DNA of 64,000 nucleotides from Pachyseris speciosa (GCA_016490735.1 JAEMWC010001619.1:58249-122248), one strand, 5' to 3'. Shown: positions 48,017 through 60,884, numbered from the stretch's first letter. Program-made: numbers and translations. The notes: generated from the sequence alone by a model not told the origin.

Positions 48017-49678
48017 ATGAGCAGTAATACACTTATAGAGAGTTTTGGTCACGTCGTGTTCAGTTTTACAAGAAGCGTGACAGAGCTCTACAACCTAGAG
48101 GAACCTGAATTTACGGCAGAGTCTTTTGGTTACAATCCATTGGAAAGCACGGGTCGAGAATGGTATTGTCAGCCTGTTGACGAGCTTATTTACCAAGAAT
48201 AGAGCAACAGACAACCTACAAGCTCGGACTGTCTCACGTCCAGTAGTCTTAATGTTAGGGTTATCGACGGATGCTCATCAGAAGAAAGCGGGATGATAAG
48301 CGAGGTGAGGATAGAGCTATGGCTTGGAAGCGACTCAGACCATCCCCTCTACGTACAGTTTGTAAATCAGTGTATATAGCGGCTCTGATTTCGCTTCTTA
48401 CCGCCAGTGTCATCGGTACGATATACGTGCTTATCTCATACGTGCGTTTTAGAATTGAATTAAACTGTCAATTTCAGAACACTAAACTGATTCCAAAAGA
48501 AATGCAGTGGATGAGGTCTATTTATTTATTTATTTTTGTGTATATCTAATATTAAGTTGGCGAAGCTAATAAAATAAAATAAATAAATAAAATATCCGCT
48601 TGTTTTTTGTACTTTTGGTACTCTACTTTTCCTTTTTCGTCCATTTCAGTTGACGGGGCTGAAGGGAAAGTTATTTCTCGTTTTCGTTGTTATCTATTGC
48701 CTGGACGCACTTTATCGCCTTGCTCTACAAGCTTTCTCACTTTCTCATTCCTTCATTTCAGTCTCACAAAAGATGCCGCTCGATGTTCTCTTCCTTATCT
48801 GTGTACGTTGGCAAGTCTACCTTGTAGTGAAGCACTTGTGTACGCGGTCAGCAAAAGTAAAGCTGGCTTTGTCCTTCCAATTTATATTACCTGGCTGCTT
48901 TTGTTTCATCGTTTTCATTATTGCAGTCTACTTACTGTACCCGGCCTATAATAGACAAAGCAAAGAAGGCAAGCTCTTAATTGCACTCTTCGCTCATCTC
49001 ATCGGAGTTGTTCTCAAAGTAATCTCGCGAATTTGCGTTCAACGAATGTACAACATCACCCACCCTGGATATTCGTACGTATTATTATTGCCATTGTATT
49101 TCGGATCAGCGGTTGTTTTTCGAGTTTTACAAGCAGATCTCGACCGTTTACAATCCATCGTGCTTCTTGGCATAATTCATGGCACTGCAGAGGTAACAGA
49201 ACGAAGCACAATGGTTGCAATTGATCATATTTGTCACACCCTTTGGAAACGACAATCAGCCCCCTGGGGAAGTTTTCGTACTCCTCGCCGTGAGAGACTA
49301 ATGGCGGATATTGCAATACTAAGCATGTGGTGCGAGTCAACTGCTATAGTGTCTGCTAACGGATTACAATACTCTTATCAGTTTGTTTACCTACAGAACG
49401 CGTCCACTGGCGAGCTACTTGAAACATTTGCTGTTCACACTTCAGTTCAGTTGGTGATTGAGTGGTTTTTTACCGCCATGTCTCTGGCAATCGAAACAGG
49501 CTATCAGAATATGGCTGTTATGGCTGTTTGGCAAAGACGATGGCAAAGACACACTTTAGTGGCGATTGTAAATGTAGTGCCATTAACCCTAGCGACCAGC
49601 GAAGACCTCCTAGTTACTGTACATGCGCGCTATTACGGACCTGTAAACCAGACTTGCAAAATGCCGTTCTCTGGATGA
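48017..49678 (+). pseudogene. Multi-membrane-span family, copy D
   Basis: N-terminus MSSNTLIESFGHVVFSF through DELIYQE, then TAG at 48200-48202 and a frameshift before EDRAMAWKRLRPSPL. An AT-rich insertion (about 48,515-48,597) splits the second membrane segment. From there 342 residues are open and complete to CKMPFS-G (49,678), including RICVQRMYNITHPGYS and SFRTPRRERLMADIAIL. Broken as a whole, although the last 342 residues are still open. Confidence 0.8.
48515..48597. repeat. AT-rich foldback insertion in copy D
   Basis: TATTTATTTATTT at the left and AATAAATAAATAA at the right make inverted arms around TAAGTTGGCGAAGCT. The other copies have continuous coding sequence here. Confidence 0.65.
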
Positions 49679-49679
49679 C

Positions 49680-51110
49680 AACCAAGAATAGTTATGTAGG
49701 TGAATGGCGCAAAGAAAAACTGTGTTCAGCACATTTTTGTGTTAGAAAGTATTATTTTCTTCCAAGCAAATTGTTGTTCCGTACATGTTGAAGCCATTCT
49801 AATTTGGTGAACGTTTGGCTTGAGAGATGGTGAGCAGCCAACTGAACGACTATTTCATACTAGACCTTTCATAGTTTAGCAAGAGTGGTTCCTTCTTTAG
49901 AGGAAGTGTAGCATAGATAATACTTAATTGACCGAGAAAGAAAAACGCTTCGAAACCAGCTCAGTAGTGTTGTTGGAAATACATTGTTCATGTACAGGTT
50001 TTACATTTAGCGTTAAACCAACTTCATTTCGATACCAAACAAACACTGAACAGCTACTAGAGGGGTGCTTACATCTGGAGGGGGGGGGGGGGGTATAATT
50101 GGATGTATTTTTTTGTTAACGGGTAGATGGGCCTATATCCGGTAGGGCAGTTTAGATCATGCTAGCTGTGTGCTCAGTATCCGCTTCAGTTCAGATGATC
50201 GCGTCATTGGGCAGTGATGTTAAGCCGTTAAAACTAGAAGGGGATAGGCCTGTCCCGATTGTGCTCGCAACTTTTGAGCAACTTGTAACGTTTGCAGCAA
50301 CTTCTTGCACTTATATCAACCTCAAGCAAGTTTTGCCTTTCTGAGCAACTTTTGAGCAAAATGTAGGTTTACAGCACACATCAAGCACGAAAAAGTGAAC
50401 AATTTGATAAAAACTGTCAATTTATGCGAAATTATTGAAAGTTACCTTCGTACTGAACTAATAACCTGTCACGTGGTAACGTTTTGCAGACCAATAGTTG
50501 GTTTGCAGCCAATCTCTAGAGACACAGATAACAATGGTGAAACAAACAAATGCCGGTGGACGAACAAAAGGAGCTAATGAGAGATATGTTGTTTACGACA
50601 AGGGGATGTAAAATAACCCATATATTGATCGAAAAGAGTAGGGAACCTAGTTCCCGGTGCTGTGGTCTTTCCTATCACACATCTCTGGGTTGGGTAGAGT
50701 CTGGGTAGCGGGCTGACCACTTGTCCCCAAAAGCCTCTGCTGGTTACGGAAACGTATCGGAAGGCCCTACGCACCACATGGCGTGGAGGGAAATTGATAA
50801 TGATCGCTGCGAGGAGGTTTCGTTTTGGATATGACGACACTGTACCACCGAGCATACGTCCACTCCACCATGTAAGCGGATGTGAAATGTTACACTCGAG
50901 ATAACTCTGTGCTAAATTCCGCATTTTGACAGGAATTCGCACAATAATAAACTAACAAACTGAAGACACCAAGAAAAGAGACTTATGACCTTTGAGCGGT
51001 GTCGGCACTGTGTTTTAAAAGCTTAAATGCATGTACTTGTCTCAAAATCTGACCGAACGCTGTCAAAAAGCTTTCAAGAAAATGCCATAAACTAGCACGC
51101 TTCATTGATT
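49680..51110. other. No gene supported
   Basis: Contains a 14-G run (50,085-50,099) and several short frames without features. Confidence 0.4.
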
Positions 51111-51119
51111 AAATTTCGA

Positions 51120-53530
51120 GGTTTTGTTATTTTTTGTTTTTCTTTCTTTGAACCGCTAAGAATCAGCTTTTACATTTTAATAACAGCGAAATGGGTTGGC
51201 TTTATAGTGTACGGGTCTGCGAGAGAAAAGCTCGTGTTGTTTGGCAAGCGCTGTCTTTGTTGCTCTATAATTGGATGATGTTATGGCGCTGAGGTTTCTT
51301 GGTGGACATGGGATGTAACAGTAAAACTATTAAGACTCTTTAGTGTTTAGTATCTGCTTAGCCAAGCAGAGGTGATTTGGGTGAGTGAATTGGTTGAGTG
51401 AAATGGCGCTACTATGCAGCTCTGCGTCCCGAGTGATTTTTAAAGTGCCCCTAACCCCCAAAATTTTTTTTCGTCTTAATAAATCTACTTATCATTCGAA
51501 GTATTTCGGCGAAAGAATTATTGGATTTAGTTGAATCCTCGATTTTTTATGGACAGCCAAAGTCTCATTCAATTTGTTGCACGACCGAGTAAAAGGGAGT
51601 CTGGGTCTAACGAGGTTGGTGACGTCATCCGGGAACGATTGAAAGATAGCTTCTCAGTCAATCTCTGTTTTTGCAAGCGTTTGTTGGGGTCATCGAAGCA
51701 CATATTGGAGAGCAAAAGCCTGGCAGTAGTCACAATTGTGTTGGAATCATGTCCTCCTCGTCCTCGGAGTCAGAGTCAGACTATGTGTAGAGTGAAGACC
51801 AAATTAACTTCATTTCTGAAGTGGAACTAGAACGGAATCGGCGAGGAGCTCGAAGGAGCCTCATGGTTATGAAGACCAGGAATAGACAGCAAGATTCGCG
51901 GAAGAAGGGAAGACGAAAAAGATTAACTTCGTTTATAAGTGTTATCTGCTTTACCTCGTGGTTCTGTGTACGCTGCTGGTGAGCAAAAGCTTTGATTTAA
52001 CATTTCAATCTTGAACGACCGAGTACCTGTGCATCGGCAATGGAAATTGTGCAGCGGTTTGAAAACAATAATTGTTATCGTTTATATAAACGGCGCACAT
52101 CCGACTGTAGATCGGTATTTTAAACGAACATCAGCAATTAATTGTGGAAGTGCCTATTTATGGGAGAGTCTTTATTTATGGTATCTATTCAAAGAAGGCA
52201 AAGATAGATTTGACAAGAGAACGGAAAGTCGTGAGCTCAGCCGACGCGAATTACGTGACTTGAGGATTAGCTGAACTTCTAGTTATCCTCAGGCAGTACT
52301 GTGAACGAAGTCAAGGCAAGGTAAAATAAAATAAATATAGCTTACTGCAATTAAAATTTGAGGCTACGTATCCGTCTAAACTGTTGGTTAGAAATAAGCG
52401 AATGCAACTTCGCGATGCGAGAATAATTTGCATATATCCGATGTAAACAAACTGACACAAATTTAAGACGCGATTGGATATATTTTACTACTTGTAGCTC
52501 CATTTGAACATGAAGTTCGAGTGGCACCATCGTCTAAATCAACTGACTTCGGTGAAGTTAATCAATTTGATTTGTAAACGATTCAAGTTTTCTTAGCAGT
52601 CTACAATGTATTGATCAGTGACATGGGCTTCTGTCCGTGAATTAGCATGGCCTCTGACATATATTTTGATTGTTGACGTTGGAAACCGGTTTCAATAGAA
52701 CGCTTGTGTCGAAGACTGTAGGACTCATGAAGCCGAAAAATTTAAAGGAAGTTAGATTGATGAGGTTTTCCTAAAGGTACATATCGAGGGACAATTATTT
52801 TAGCTGCCATTACATTCTGGACTACTTTGTGTCGCTGCAGTTAAATCCTTTGTGTATCCGATACGCAGCACACCGAATATCACGATGCATTGGAAACGTG
52901 GTACATGCACATGTTTGGGTTGTATCACTATACAATAAACAAGTTTTAAAGAGGAGATCTTTTCACTGAACGGACTCATTGGAATTTTCTGTTTTCACCG
53001 TATAAAAGGGCATAAAATGCTTGTGAGATCAGCCGATGGGAATATGTTTATTTCATGAACAGCCGGTCTGTTTTTGGCTCATTCGTTTGCAAAACATCAA
53101 GTTTTCTCTTAGGAGAGACATGTTACATGTGACAATACTATGAATATAAATTATCGGTTAAAATCATGTCTTATTTGCCCTCAGAGTTAGAATTATTGAG
53201 CTTCCTTCAAAGAACTTTGTAAGCGCAACAGAACTTCCGTTCCCGGGATGACGTCATACAAGCGCTGAACCCAATCTCCCTTTAACTCGGTCGTGAAACA
53301 AAATGGCGGCGTTTTTGGTCGTAATTTTGAGACTTTACCGGGAACAGAAAAGCGAAGATTCAACCGAATCAAAAAAAATTTTCACGATTGTGCTTCTAAT
53401 TCAGAGACGAATCATTTAAAATGAAAAAAATATTTGGGGTTAGGGGCACTTCAAGTGATCTAAACGATTAGGCTCTTACCTCTTTTTTGTCTTTTCTACG
53501 GAAATTTATATCACAGTTCACCAGCGCAGG
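51120..53530. repeat. Second locus of the 12.4-15.7 kb repeat family, split by a transposon
   Basis: 51,120-51,442 (GAACCGCTAAGAATCAGC, TATAATTGGATGATGTT) and 53,460-53,525 (CTTTTTTGTCTTTTCTACGG) match the left arm of the inverted repeat at 12.8-13.1 kb in the same orientation. The 2-kb foldback element lies between them. Confidence 0.75.
51443..53453. mobile_element. Non-autonomous DNA transposon with long imperfect inverted repeats
   Basis: The ends AGTGCCCCTAACCCC and GGGGTTAGGGGCACT are inverted. Similarity continues inward for about 200 bp (GTTGAATCCTCG/CGAAGATTCAAC; GACGTCATCCGGGAACG with its complement; CACGACCGAGTAAAAGGGAG). The interior has no transposase; a 99-codon open stretch (51531-51830) lies in the left arm. 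Possible target duplication AGTGATTTTTAA/AGTGATCTAA is imperfect, so the superfamily is not assigned. Confidence 0.75.
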
Positions 53531-53879
53531 TTGGGCTATGTTTCCTGCACAGAAATAACAGAGCTACGCAGCCATTCTGCAAGTACAATACGATGGGAGG
53601 GCATTAAGATTTACAATTAATTATCAAAATCAGCGAAATTGTTTTTTGACGTTTTGAAGGTATCAAGTGTCAAGGAATGGTGAAGTAGGATATATTAAAG
53701 GTTTCAAGAACCTTCAGTTGAACAACATGTTTCGCTTTTTAAAATATTGACACTTGTGGATTTTTTAGTTTAGAACCTTAAAGAATGAAGTCCATAAAAA
53801 AGTATCAATGTATTCTAGTATGTTCAAAGTATACACAAAATTATTCAAAACTGAATCATTGGATATCGCATTTCCGTAG

Positions 53880-55320
53880 ACTTGATTGGCTTAGTGGCCA
53901 GCTTCAGGAATCAATCCTGGGTCCATTGTTGTTCTTATTATATATCAACGATCTGCCTTAGTGTTTAAGATCAACTACTCCATGTATGTATGCGAATGGT
54001 ACCCAATTCTTGTCATCCTCTTACGAAGCCAACGAACTTGTCATTAAACTAAATTCTGACCTCGCTCATGTCCGCAACTGACTAGGCAAAGACGAAATAG
54101 ACTAGGCAAAGACGAGCCTTTCGGTATTTCGTGGCCAAAGCAGTATGTCACTGCGTTGGGAATCGCTTTTCCTTATAATGTGCGCATTGGGAATAAAATA
54201 AATTATGATGAACGCCTCGACAAACTTAAAAAAGTTGTAAACATTTGGTCAAGTAGACATTTAACGATCATAGGCAGAATTGCCATCGTCAAAAACTTAG
54301 CTCTCGCCGAACTTGTCTATAGCTGTTCCGTATTAAATGTTCCTGTCGAATTTGTAAAGGAAGCCAATAGAAATATTTCTCGTTCATTTGGAACTTCAAA
54401 CCAGACAAAGTTAAACGAAAAACAATGGTTGGACCAATCTGCAAAGGTGGTCTTAATATGGTGAATTTTGTTGACGTGGTCAAATCACTCAATATCGCCT
54501 GGGTAAATCGTTACTGCAAAGCGACTGATGGCCGCTCGTGCACCCTTAACTTCTTTTCTCCATGTTGAGCAAAGTCGGAGGAGCTTTCTTATTTCAATGC
54601 ATTTACGAATTAAAATTGCTGGACCTAAAAAATTTACCTGCTTTTTATAAAAATGTTTTAGTGGTTTTGCAAGAACTTAATTTCAAAGATCCAATCGATG
54701 TAAAAGAAATCCAACATGAGATCTTATGGAACAACCGCTATATTAGGATAAATGGAAAGTCCATTTATTATAAAACGTGGGTTAACAGAGGCATTTTGAA
54801 AGTATGTAACCTACTTGACACCCAGGGTCGATTCCTATGTTTTGAAGACTTTAAATGCAAATTTGGAGTTCGCTGTACTTTTCTCGATTACGCTGGTGTT
54901 CTTGCGGCAATTCCTAAACTTTGGAAGAGCAAAATCCTAGGTCAATAGCCCGATGTGTGGTAAACCCTTAAAGTCTCTTGCCGATAGCGACACCATCCTC
55001 TCCACTAAAAAAGCTCGTTTGATACTCACATAACAGTCTCTTTCTCCTCCCATTGTTGAAAGCAATCTACGTAAGCAGATGCCAGATGTCATTTACGCCT
55101 ACGAACTTCGTTTTAATGTCACCCTCGAAAACAAGTTGAGAAGCTTTCAGTTTAAAATCATACATAACATCATACCAACCAATCTCTCTCTCTATAAAAT
55201 GAACATAAAAGAAACACCACAATGCTAGCACTGCCTCTTCCAAAATGAAATTCTTGTTCATATGCTTCTTGAGTGCCCTGGAGTTGAACCCTTTTGGAAA
55301 GAAGTTATGTCACGGAGGGC
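53880..55320 (+). pseudogene. Non-LTR retrotransposon reverse transcriptase remnants
   Basis: First a short RT piece (ESILGPLLFLLYINDLP). Then, from about 54,150, an L1/Tx1-like C-terminal RT region: FPYNVRIGNKINYDERL, VVNIWSSRHLTIIGRIA, LVYSCSVLNVP; KTWVNRGILKVCNLL; and a zf-RVT-like end (MPDVIYAYELRFNV, HCLFQNEILVHMLLECPG). It has many stops and frameshifts. The two parts seem to come from different LINE types. Confidence 0.8.
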
Positions 55321-55556
55321 GTGCAGATTCGCGACGACCCGCACAGTCTCCACAGAAGGTTTTGAAACACTTTTGCACTGGGAACATAGCCACTTGCAAC
55401 GACAAGTAGCCATGGGCTATAGCAGGTAGAGTTTGCGTGATGTAGCTTGTGGATGTTGCCAACAAAACCATTTTTAGATTTTGATTTAGATTTTAGATTT
55501 TGATTTTGATAGCAGAAATTGTAACTCTTGTGAGCTAGACCGCCACAAGAGAAAAT

Positions 55557-55994
55557 TTGAACAGGTCCGCTTCTCTCTTTATAAACAGAGATTCCCATAT
55601 GGAATGGGCACAATGCCATGACCTGGCACTCTGCCGAGAACTTTTACTTAGTAATTCTTTCCAAGCGAAGTACAAGACGATGGCAAAAGCAAAACTGTGG
55701 GATCGAGCTGCTGAGAACTTAGCGAAAAGCGTCAGACCACATTCAACAGGTTGCTCAATAAACGAGCCGTTCAAGAACGGTACCGGCTTCTCGCTGAAAA
55801 GTTTAAGAAAAGGATGGCTAAAGAAAGAAAAGAAAGTGTGTTTAATGTCTTTAGTTCCACCATGTCGGAGCTTAATTTGTTGTTGGAATGTTGATTTCTC
55901 GAGGTGTTTTGTCGGTTCGAGCAACAAAAGCAATTCTTCGTTATTTATAACTTTCCTAGAATGGTTTAAAAAAGCATTTCCCGAGCTTCTTTAA
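55557..55994 (+). pseudogene. SANT/Myb-like DNA-binding ORF remnant (Harbinger-type)
   Basis: HMEWAQCHDLALCRELLLSN, then KLWDRAAENLAK and LKSLRKGWLKKEKK resemble the trihelix/Myb-like second ORF of PIF/Harbinger transposons in cnidarians. The last third does not resemble it. It may belong with the transposase fragment at 57.5-58.1 kb. Confidence 0.4.
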
Positions 55995-56109
55995 ACGAAG
56001 ACATATCCAACAACTTTTTCGGCTTTTCGTTTCAGTGCAGATAGCATTTCAGCACACACAAAAATGTTTGTTTACATCGTGAGTTTTAAAATTTAATTTT
56101 CGCGCCTCG

Positions 56110-56640
56110 ATCCAGTCCTATCACGGCTTTGATGTATAAAATATTAAATGACGACACCGCGCCCGACCTCAAGAACTCTTTGTTAGAAGGAATGCTGATC
56201 AGACTAATTACCATCTCAGAAATAGTGCTACAGATCTGACACTTCCTACACCGAAGAGAGAGTTTCTAAAAAAGAAGGTTCAAATATAGCGGCGCGATGC
56301 TTTGGAACCAACTCCCAAATGAAGCAAAACTAGCGGAATCGATATATTCATTTGATAAATATATCAAAACGTAATTGGGTCATGTCATGGTATATAGTCT
56401 TGTGTTAGTCATGTCCTAGCTGTCTTAATACTTTTTAATATTTAGTTTATAACTTAGTTTTCGTTCTTAGCTGAAGCTTCGTAGTTTTAGACTTATCATA
56501 TTATTAATCATGTATTATCAGCTTTAGTCTCCTTTTTATGTCTGTACAAACACGCCCTCCATGGAAACCAGCTAAGTGTTGTTGGGGCTAGCGTGTTTCT
56601 TTGATTTAAATAAAGTATACCATACCACACCATACCATTA
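56110..56640 (+). mobile_element. LINE 3' end
   Basis: The C-terminal RT-like tail (MYKILNDDTAPDLKNS, then GAMLWNQLPNEAKLAESIYS) is followed by a 3' UTR ending AATAAAGTATACCATACC. This is the usual end of CR1/Jockey-like elements. Confidence 0.7.
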
Positions 56641-56714
56641 GTTAGAATCACTTAACACAAGGTTCCTTTGAAGGCCATGAGCAGTTGATATAGTACCCTC
56701 TATGAAGGTTTTTC

Positions 56715-56748
<34 letters not shown>

Positions 56749-56900
56749 GACTATATCACAGTGGTTGCCACTAGAGTATCCCCTATCAGCAGGTAGTGAC
56801 ACACCACCTTAGCGTTCCAGGGTTCTTCGGAGAATTCCCGCGGACCCCAACAGTACTGACTTCTGTAATGTTTGGATGCTTAGACCAATTATTATTATTA

Positions 56901-56938
<38 letters not shown>

Positions 56939-57026
56939 AACGTTTTCAGTGCTACTAATTGCTTCCTACAGTCTCCTAGAACCTTCTCAGTATGTGCGCC
57001 TTATTATTATTATTATTATTATTAAT
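56715..57026. repeat. ATT trinucleotide microsatellites
   Basis: Three runs: about 56,715-56,749, 56,889-56,937 and 57,001-57,025, separated by unique sequence. Confidence 0.9.
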
Positions 57027-57237
57027 ATTATTGCTAATAATGTCAGATCAGATCTGGTTTTCATTGGCTCTGGCAGCAACCAGCTGTCTAGGGAAATTAA
57101 GAAGCGTCCTTATGATTATGATTATAATTATGATTATTATATCGTGACAATAACAGTATTAAGATAAATTTGAGACTCACGATACAACTTTTTAAAGAGA
57201 AGTTTCGGCATGACTCACGCCATCACCAGTTTAATGT

Positions 57238-57545
57238 GTGGGTGATTTCTCTACCGTCACGCACAAAATACTGAAGCCCTTGTTGGATGTTTGCTGCAAA
57301 GATATTGACATCAGAATTGTTTTTCTTCTTTCAAAATCAAGAATTTCTTTCAGTTTCAAAGACCCTATTCCAGATGCTTTACAATCCCTGGTTGTGTATC
57401 AATTTACACGTGCGGCATGTAAATCGCGTTACATTGGCGAGACGTCACGCCACTTTTCAACTAGGGTAAAAGACCATCTCTCGACTGACATGAATTCTCA
57501 TGTCTACAAACACCTCAACGGTTCACCTTGTTGTTGTGATGTTGC
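57238..57545 (+). mobile_element. Penelope-like GIY-YIG endonuclease fragment
   Basis: FFLLSKSRI-type linker, then VVYQFTRAACKSRYIGETSR, HFSTRVKDHL and MNSHVYKHL. This is the C-terminal GIY-YIG nuclease region of Penelope-like retroelements, the first motif reading VYQF and the second RYIG. It runs in frame into a Harbinger transposase. Confidence 0.65.
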
Positions 57546-58125
57546 GCACTTTCAAGGTGTGATCGGGGCCATCGATTGTACCCACATTAGGATCATATGT
57601 CCAAACAAACAAAATGCTATGGCATTTGTTAACAGAAAGCAGTTTCACTCCATCAACGCCCAAGCCGTTTGTGATAGCGATGCCTGTATTACTAACATTG
57701 TAGCCCGCTGCACTGGATCGACTCACGACTCACGCATTTTTGAAAAACAGCAAGATCGCAGTCAAATTAAGGGATGTTGCTCTTGATGGCATTCTTGTGG
57801 GTGACAATGGATGCGCTTGTAGAGCATATTTAATGACACCAATACTCAAGCCAAAGAATGCAGGACACGTGCGGTGCAATACTGTACCTAAGCCTACTAG
57901 GTGCGTTATTGAGAGATGCTTTGGATTGTTAAAGTGACGTTTTCCGTGTCTGCACTTGGGACTGCGCACCGCCTTGACGAATACCCTCGTCCTTATTGTG
58001 GCCACTGCAGTGTTGCATAATTTCGACTTTGCAGATGACGATCTTCTATTTGACATTGTTGCTGCAGCAGACGCAAGTGGGAATGCCAAACGCCAGCTCA
58101 TTATTTTACGATACTTTGCTTAATA
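57545..58125 (+). pseudogene. PIF/Harbinger transposase fragment
   Basis: DDE_Tnp_4-type core: FQGVIGAIDCTHIRI (first Asp), FVNRKQFHSINAQAVCDSD (second region), ARCTGSTHDSRIF. Then, after a frameshift near 57,740, VALDGILVGDNGCACRAYLM (Asp in GDNG), RCVIERCFGLLK (Glu), a TGA at 57,936, and LHLGLRTALTNTLV. Dead copy without its N-terminus. Confidence 0.85.
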
Positions 58126-59680
58126 AGATTAATGATTAAATTAAAATGCATGTAAGATTCGTTGACAACAAAACAGGAAACAAAAGAGAACATTCACCGC
58201 AATTAATTAATCTTTTAATTCTTTTGTTTTGAAATTTGTGATGGTTACATTTCATGACATGAATATTTCAAAGTTCAAAAAAGTTTAAACTACAGGTTGG
58301 TTTACGAATTTTCCTCGTCAGTGTGGTATGCAGGTGGCAAACTATTTCCCATGTTATTTCATTGGTGCATTAGCTTCCATTCTTTTTAGTTTTAAGACCT
58401 TCATTTTCAATTTGTGTACTTCCCTCGCCATGGCCAAGAATGGGTCCTCCTCCTCAAGGGAATCTGGTCTTGCGTTTGCACCTGTCAACGTAATGTCATC
58501 TGATTATCAATAACTCGTGACTTTTGCCGCTCCTTTCCTGCTCATAGCTTCAACGTCGGCAAGTAGCCTTGGTTGCACTTCGCATGTAATAACTTACCTC
58601 TCGTCTTTGTTCCGCCTTAAGGTGATTCCTCACAATTGCATGGCGCATCCCTACTGCGCATAATTTATGGCGTCATTTAGCGCGCGCTCGTGCGCGCGTA
58701 CACTAGAAACATTGCGTATTTACCTTGACATTGAGCTTTTTCAGTTGAAATTTTCCCATTGTCGTCGTGTTGTAAAGAAACGAGCGCGGTGCCCCACTTT
58801 ATTATTGGTGTAATGTACTCGTAATAGGTACACGATAAGCATATTTTAAGGAGAAAAAAGTTTATTAGTAGAAGTTGGATTATTTATATATAAATGAGGT
58901 GAAACTCTGCGTTTGGAGCCAGTAAGGAGTTTGAGATGATGACGTAGTGATCCAATGTCCTTACATTATTTGCAAGATCAGGCAATTTGAAATCACAATA
59001 CTAAAAGAATATAGCCCAGAAAAACAATTAGGCTCTAGTTTTCACCATTATTCATAGTTTTTGCTACATAATAACAACTTTATTCGGTTGTTCAAGCTTC
59101 GAACATTTCTCGTGCAACTCCGTAAAAACACTTAGAACAACGAGTATGCAGGGCGAAAACAAGCACGGTGACCCCATCTTTTTATTGCATTTTTTCAATG
59201 TCCTATCCATGACTATCAATTGTGCCAAGTCTGAAAAAATTTTAATAGTACATCCCTTTCAGGGGAATGACCTTAAATCAAGTTCTTCTCCTGCATCATC
59301 ATCAAATTCCTGCTCTAGAGGATTAACTGAGGCTGGGATTGCGTCCGCTACTAATTTTCTTACTTCACTTGGGGGAGACAGGAACTTTTCCACCACCAGT
59401 TTTTCTTGCTTCACGACGATGTAAGACTTGCTCCTTTTTCGACTGGAGTTTCAGCCGGTTCCAACATCCTTTAAGCTGTCCTCTGAGGTCGCGTTTGATA
59501 CCGTTAGGATTTTTCGGATTTTATTTAAACGATTAAATGTCTGTAATGTCACTAAATGGGGGAAATAAAGCATGTTGTTGTAATCATTAATCCGCAGTTC
59601 AAATATATGATTTTCATATATTCATTCTCATATATTCACCACTCACGGGTATATTACGAACCAACTAAACGACGAGCTCC
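58126..59680. other. No gene supported
   Basis: AT-rich; short frames at 58328 and 59146 have no recognisable domain. GCGC-rich alternating purine-pyrimidine stretch at about 58,680-58,700. Confidence 0.4.
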
Positions 59681-59685
59681 CAGAT

Positions 59686-59758
59686 GGCGTGTTAGCTCAG
59701 TCGGTATAGCGCTGCACCGGTATCGCAGAGGTCGTGGGTTCGAATCCCGCACAAGCCT
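59686..59758 (+). tRNA. tRNA-Thr(GGT)-like head of a SINE
   Basis: 73 nt: acceptor GGCGTGT/ACAAGCC (one mismatch), D arm GCTC/TAGC, anticodon stem CTGCA/CGCAG with loop CCGGTAT, T loop TTCGAAT. It is followed by a short hairpin tail (CTGAATTTTTTTCAGG), CACTAC-TGCTTAA-GTAGTG and TTCATAACTGCGATGATC to about 59,815. Position 33 is C instead of U, and the attached tail indicates a SINE rather than a working tRNA gene. Confidence 0.55.
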
Positions 59759-59815
59759 GAATTTTTTTCAGGCTTTATTTTCACTACTGCTTAAGTAGTG
59801 TTCATAACTGCGATG

Positions 59816-60749
59816 ATCAGTCACATATTTAATTTATATAATTAATATATTCCATTCGTTAGTGTGCGTGTACTAAGATAACGCACGGAGGACCTCAGAA
59901 GGTGGTAAAAAGATCAGTTAGGCTATTCGCCAAAGACGAGTAGTGTATACATTTTTGTTCTTAAAACATTCTGTCATTATCCGTGCGTTATCAGATTACA
60001 CACGCACGGCCAAATATAATTTATATGTTAAGTAGCTGAGAGTGTTGCAACATGAGCTAACATGCATGGAGAAGTCCCATTGTAATTTCGGGTTATTTAT
60101 CTTTGGTTTGCGTTACGTATATTACAAAATACATGTAACGTGGCAAAGTATCGAAGAGCCCAAAGCGTGACGCTCTATTAACTGCGCTTTATAATGCTGA
60201 CCTTCATAACTACGATGATCATTCACATACTTATTCGTAAATATCACCGTACCCAAATTCGAATTAGCCAATCACAAGTTTGTTTACTGTCCAAATAGCC
60301 TACGATATCAAGTCACTGATCGGTTCTACGATATCCTGGTCATTTCCAAGTCAAGTGATAAAAATCGTTCTAGTTATTTTACTGCAACATAGATTTAAAG
60401 AGGTTTTAATAAAACACCAAACGTCCCATTTTAAGATTTGGCGATAGTTTTTGGGTCGTCAAATGAGTGAACACTTTCCCGCCAAAACGGCTAAACTGGC
60501 GGACGCTTTTAAGTATTAAGTATGCACCTTACCCAAGGGCGTGGTGTTTGCCGAGAGTATGAAACTTTTCAGTGCTCTTTGCTTCTAAACTGCATCCGGA
60601 TCTTCCAAAATTTCTCGCTAAATTTGCACAACAAAAAGTATTAAAATAATGACAGACGAGGATCTAGAGAAGAGACCTTGAAGACCAGAAAAAATATAAA
60701 TACATGCTGGTCTACACAATTTGCCCTACGTAGCTGGCAAGCATGGCTT
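59816..60749. other. No gene supported
   Basis: Intergenic. A remnant SINE tail (CTTCATAACTACGATGATCA) is at about 60,199. Confidence 0.4.
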
Positions 60750-60884
60750 TGTTGACAAGTCGGCACAGGCTTAAAGAGCAAGGATATCATGAACACAACA
60801 TGACAACTTTATTACGTCCATCGGCCATGCTTTCTACACTACCACTCACTCCTACGCATGCGCACAACTACTGACCTACCAACA
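60750..60884 (-). repeat. Probable Gypsy 3' LTR
   Basis: On the minus strand it begins TGTTGGTAGGTCAGTAGTTG and ends TTGTCAACA, i.e. TGTTG...CAACA ends, 135 bp, with AATAAAG inside. It is preceded by a purine tract (AAAAAAGGAGGA, 60,885-60,896). The partner LTR is not in the window. Confidence 0.65.
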
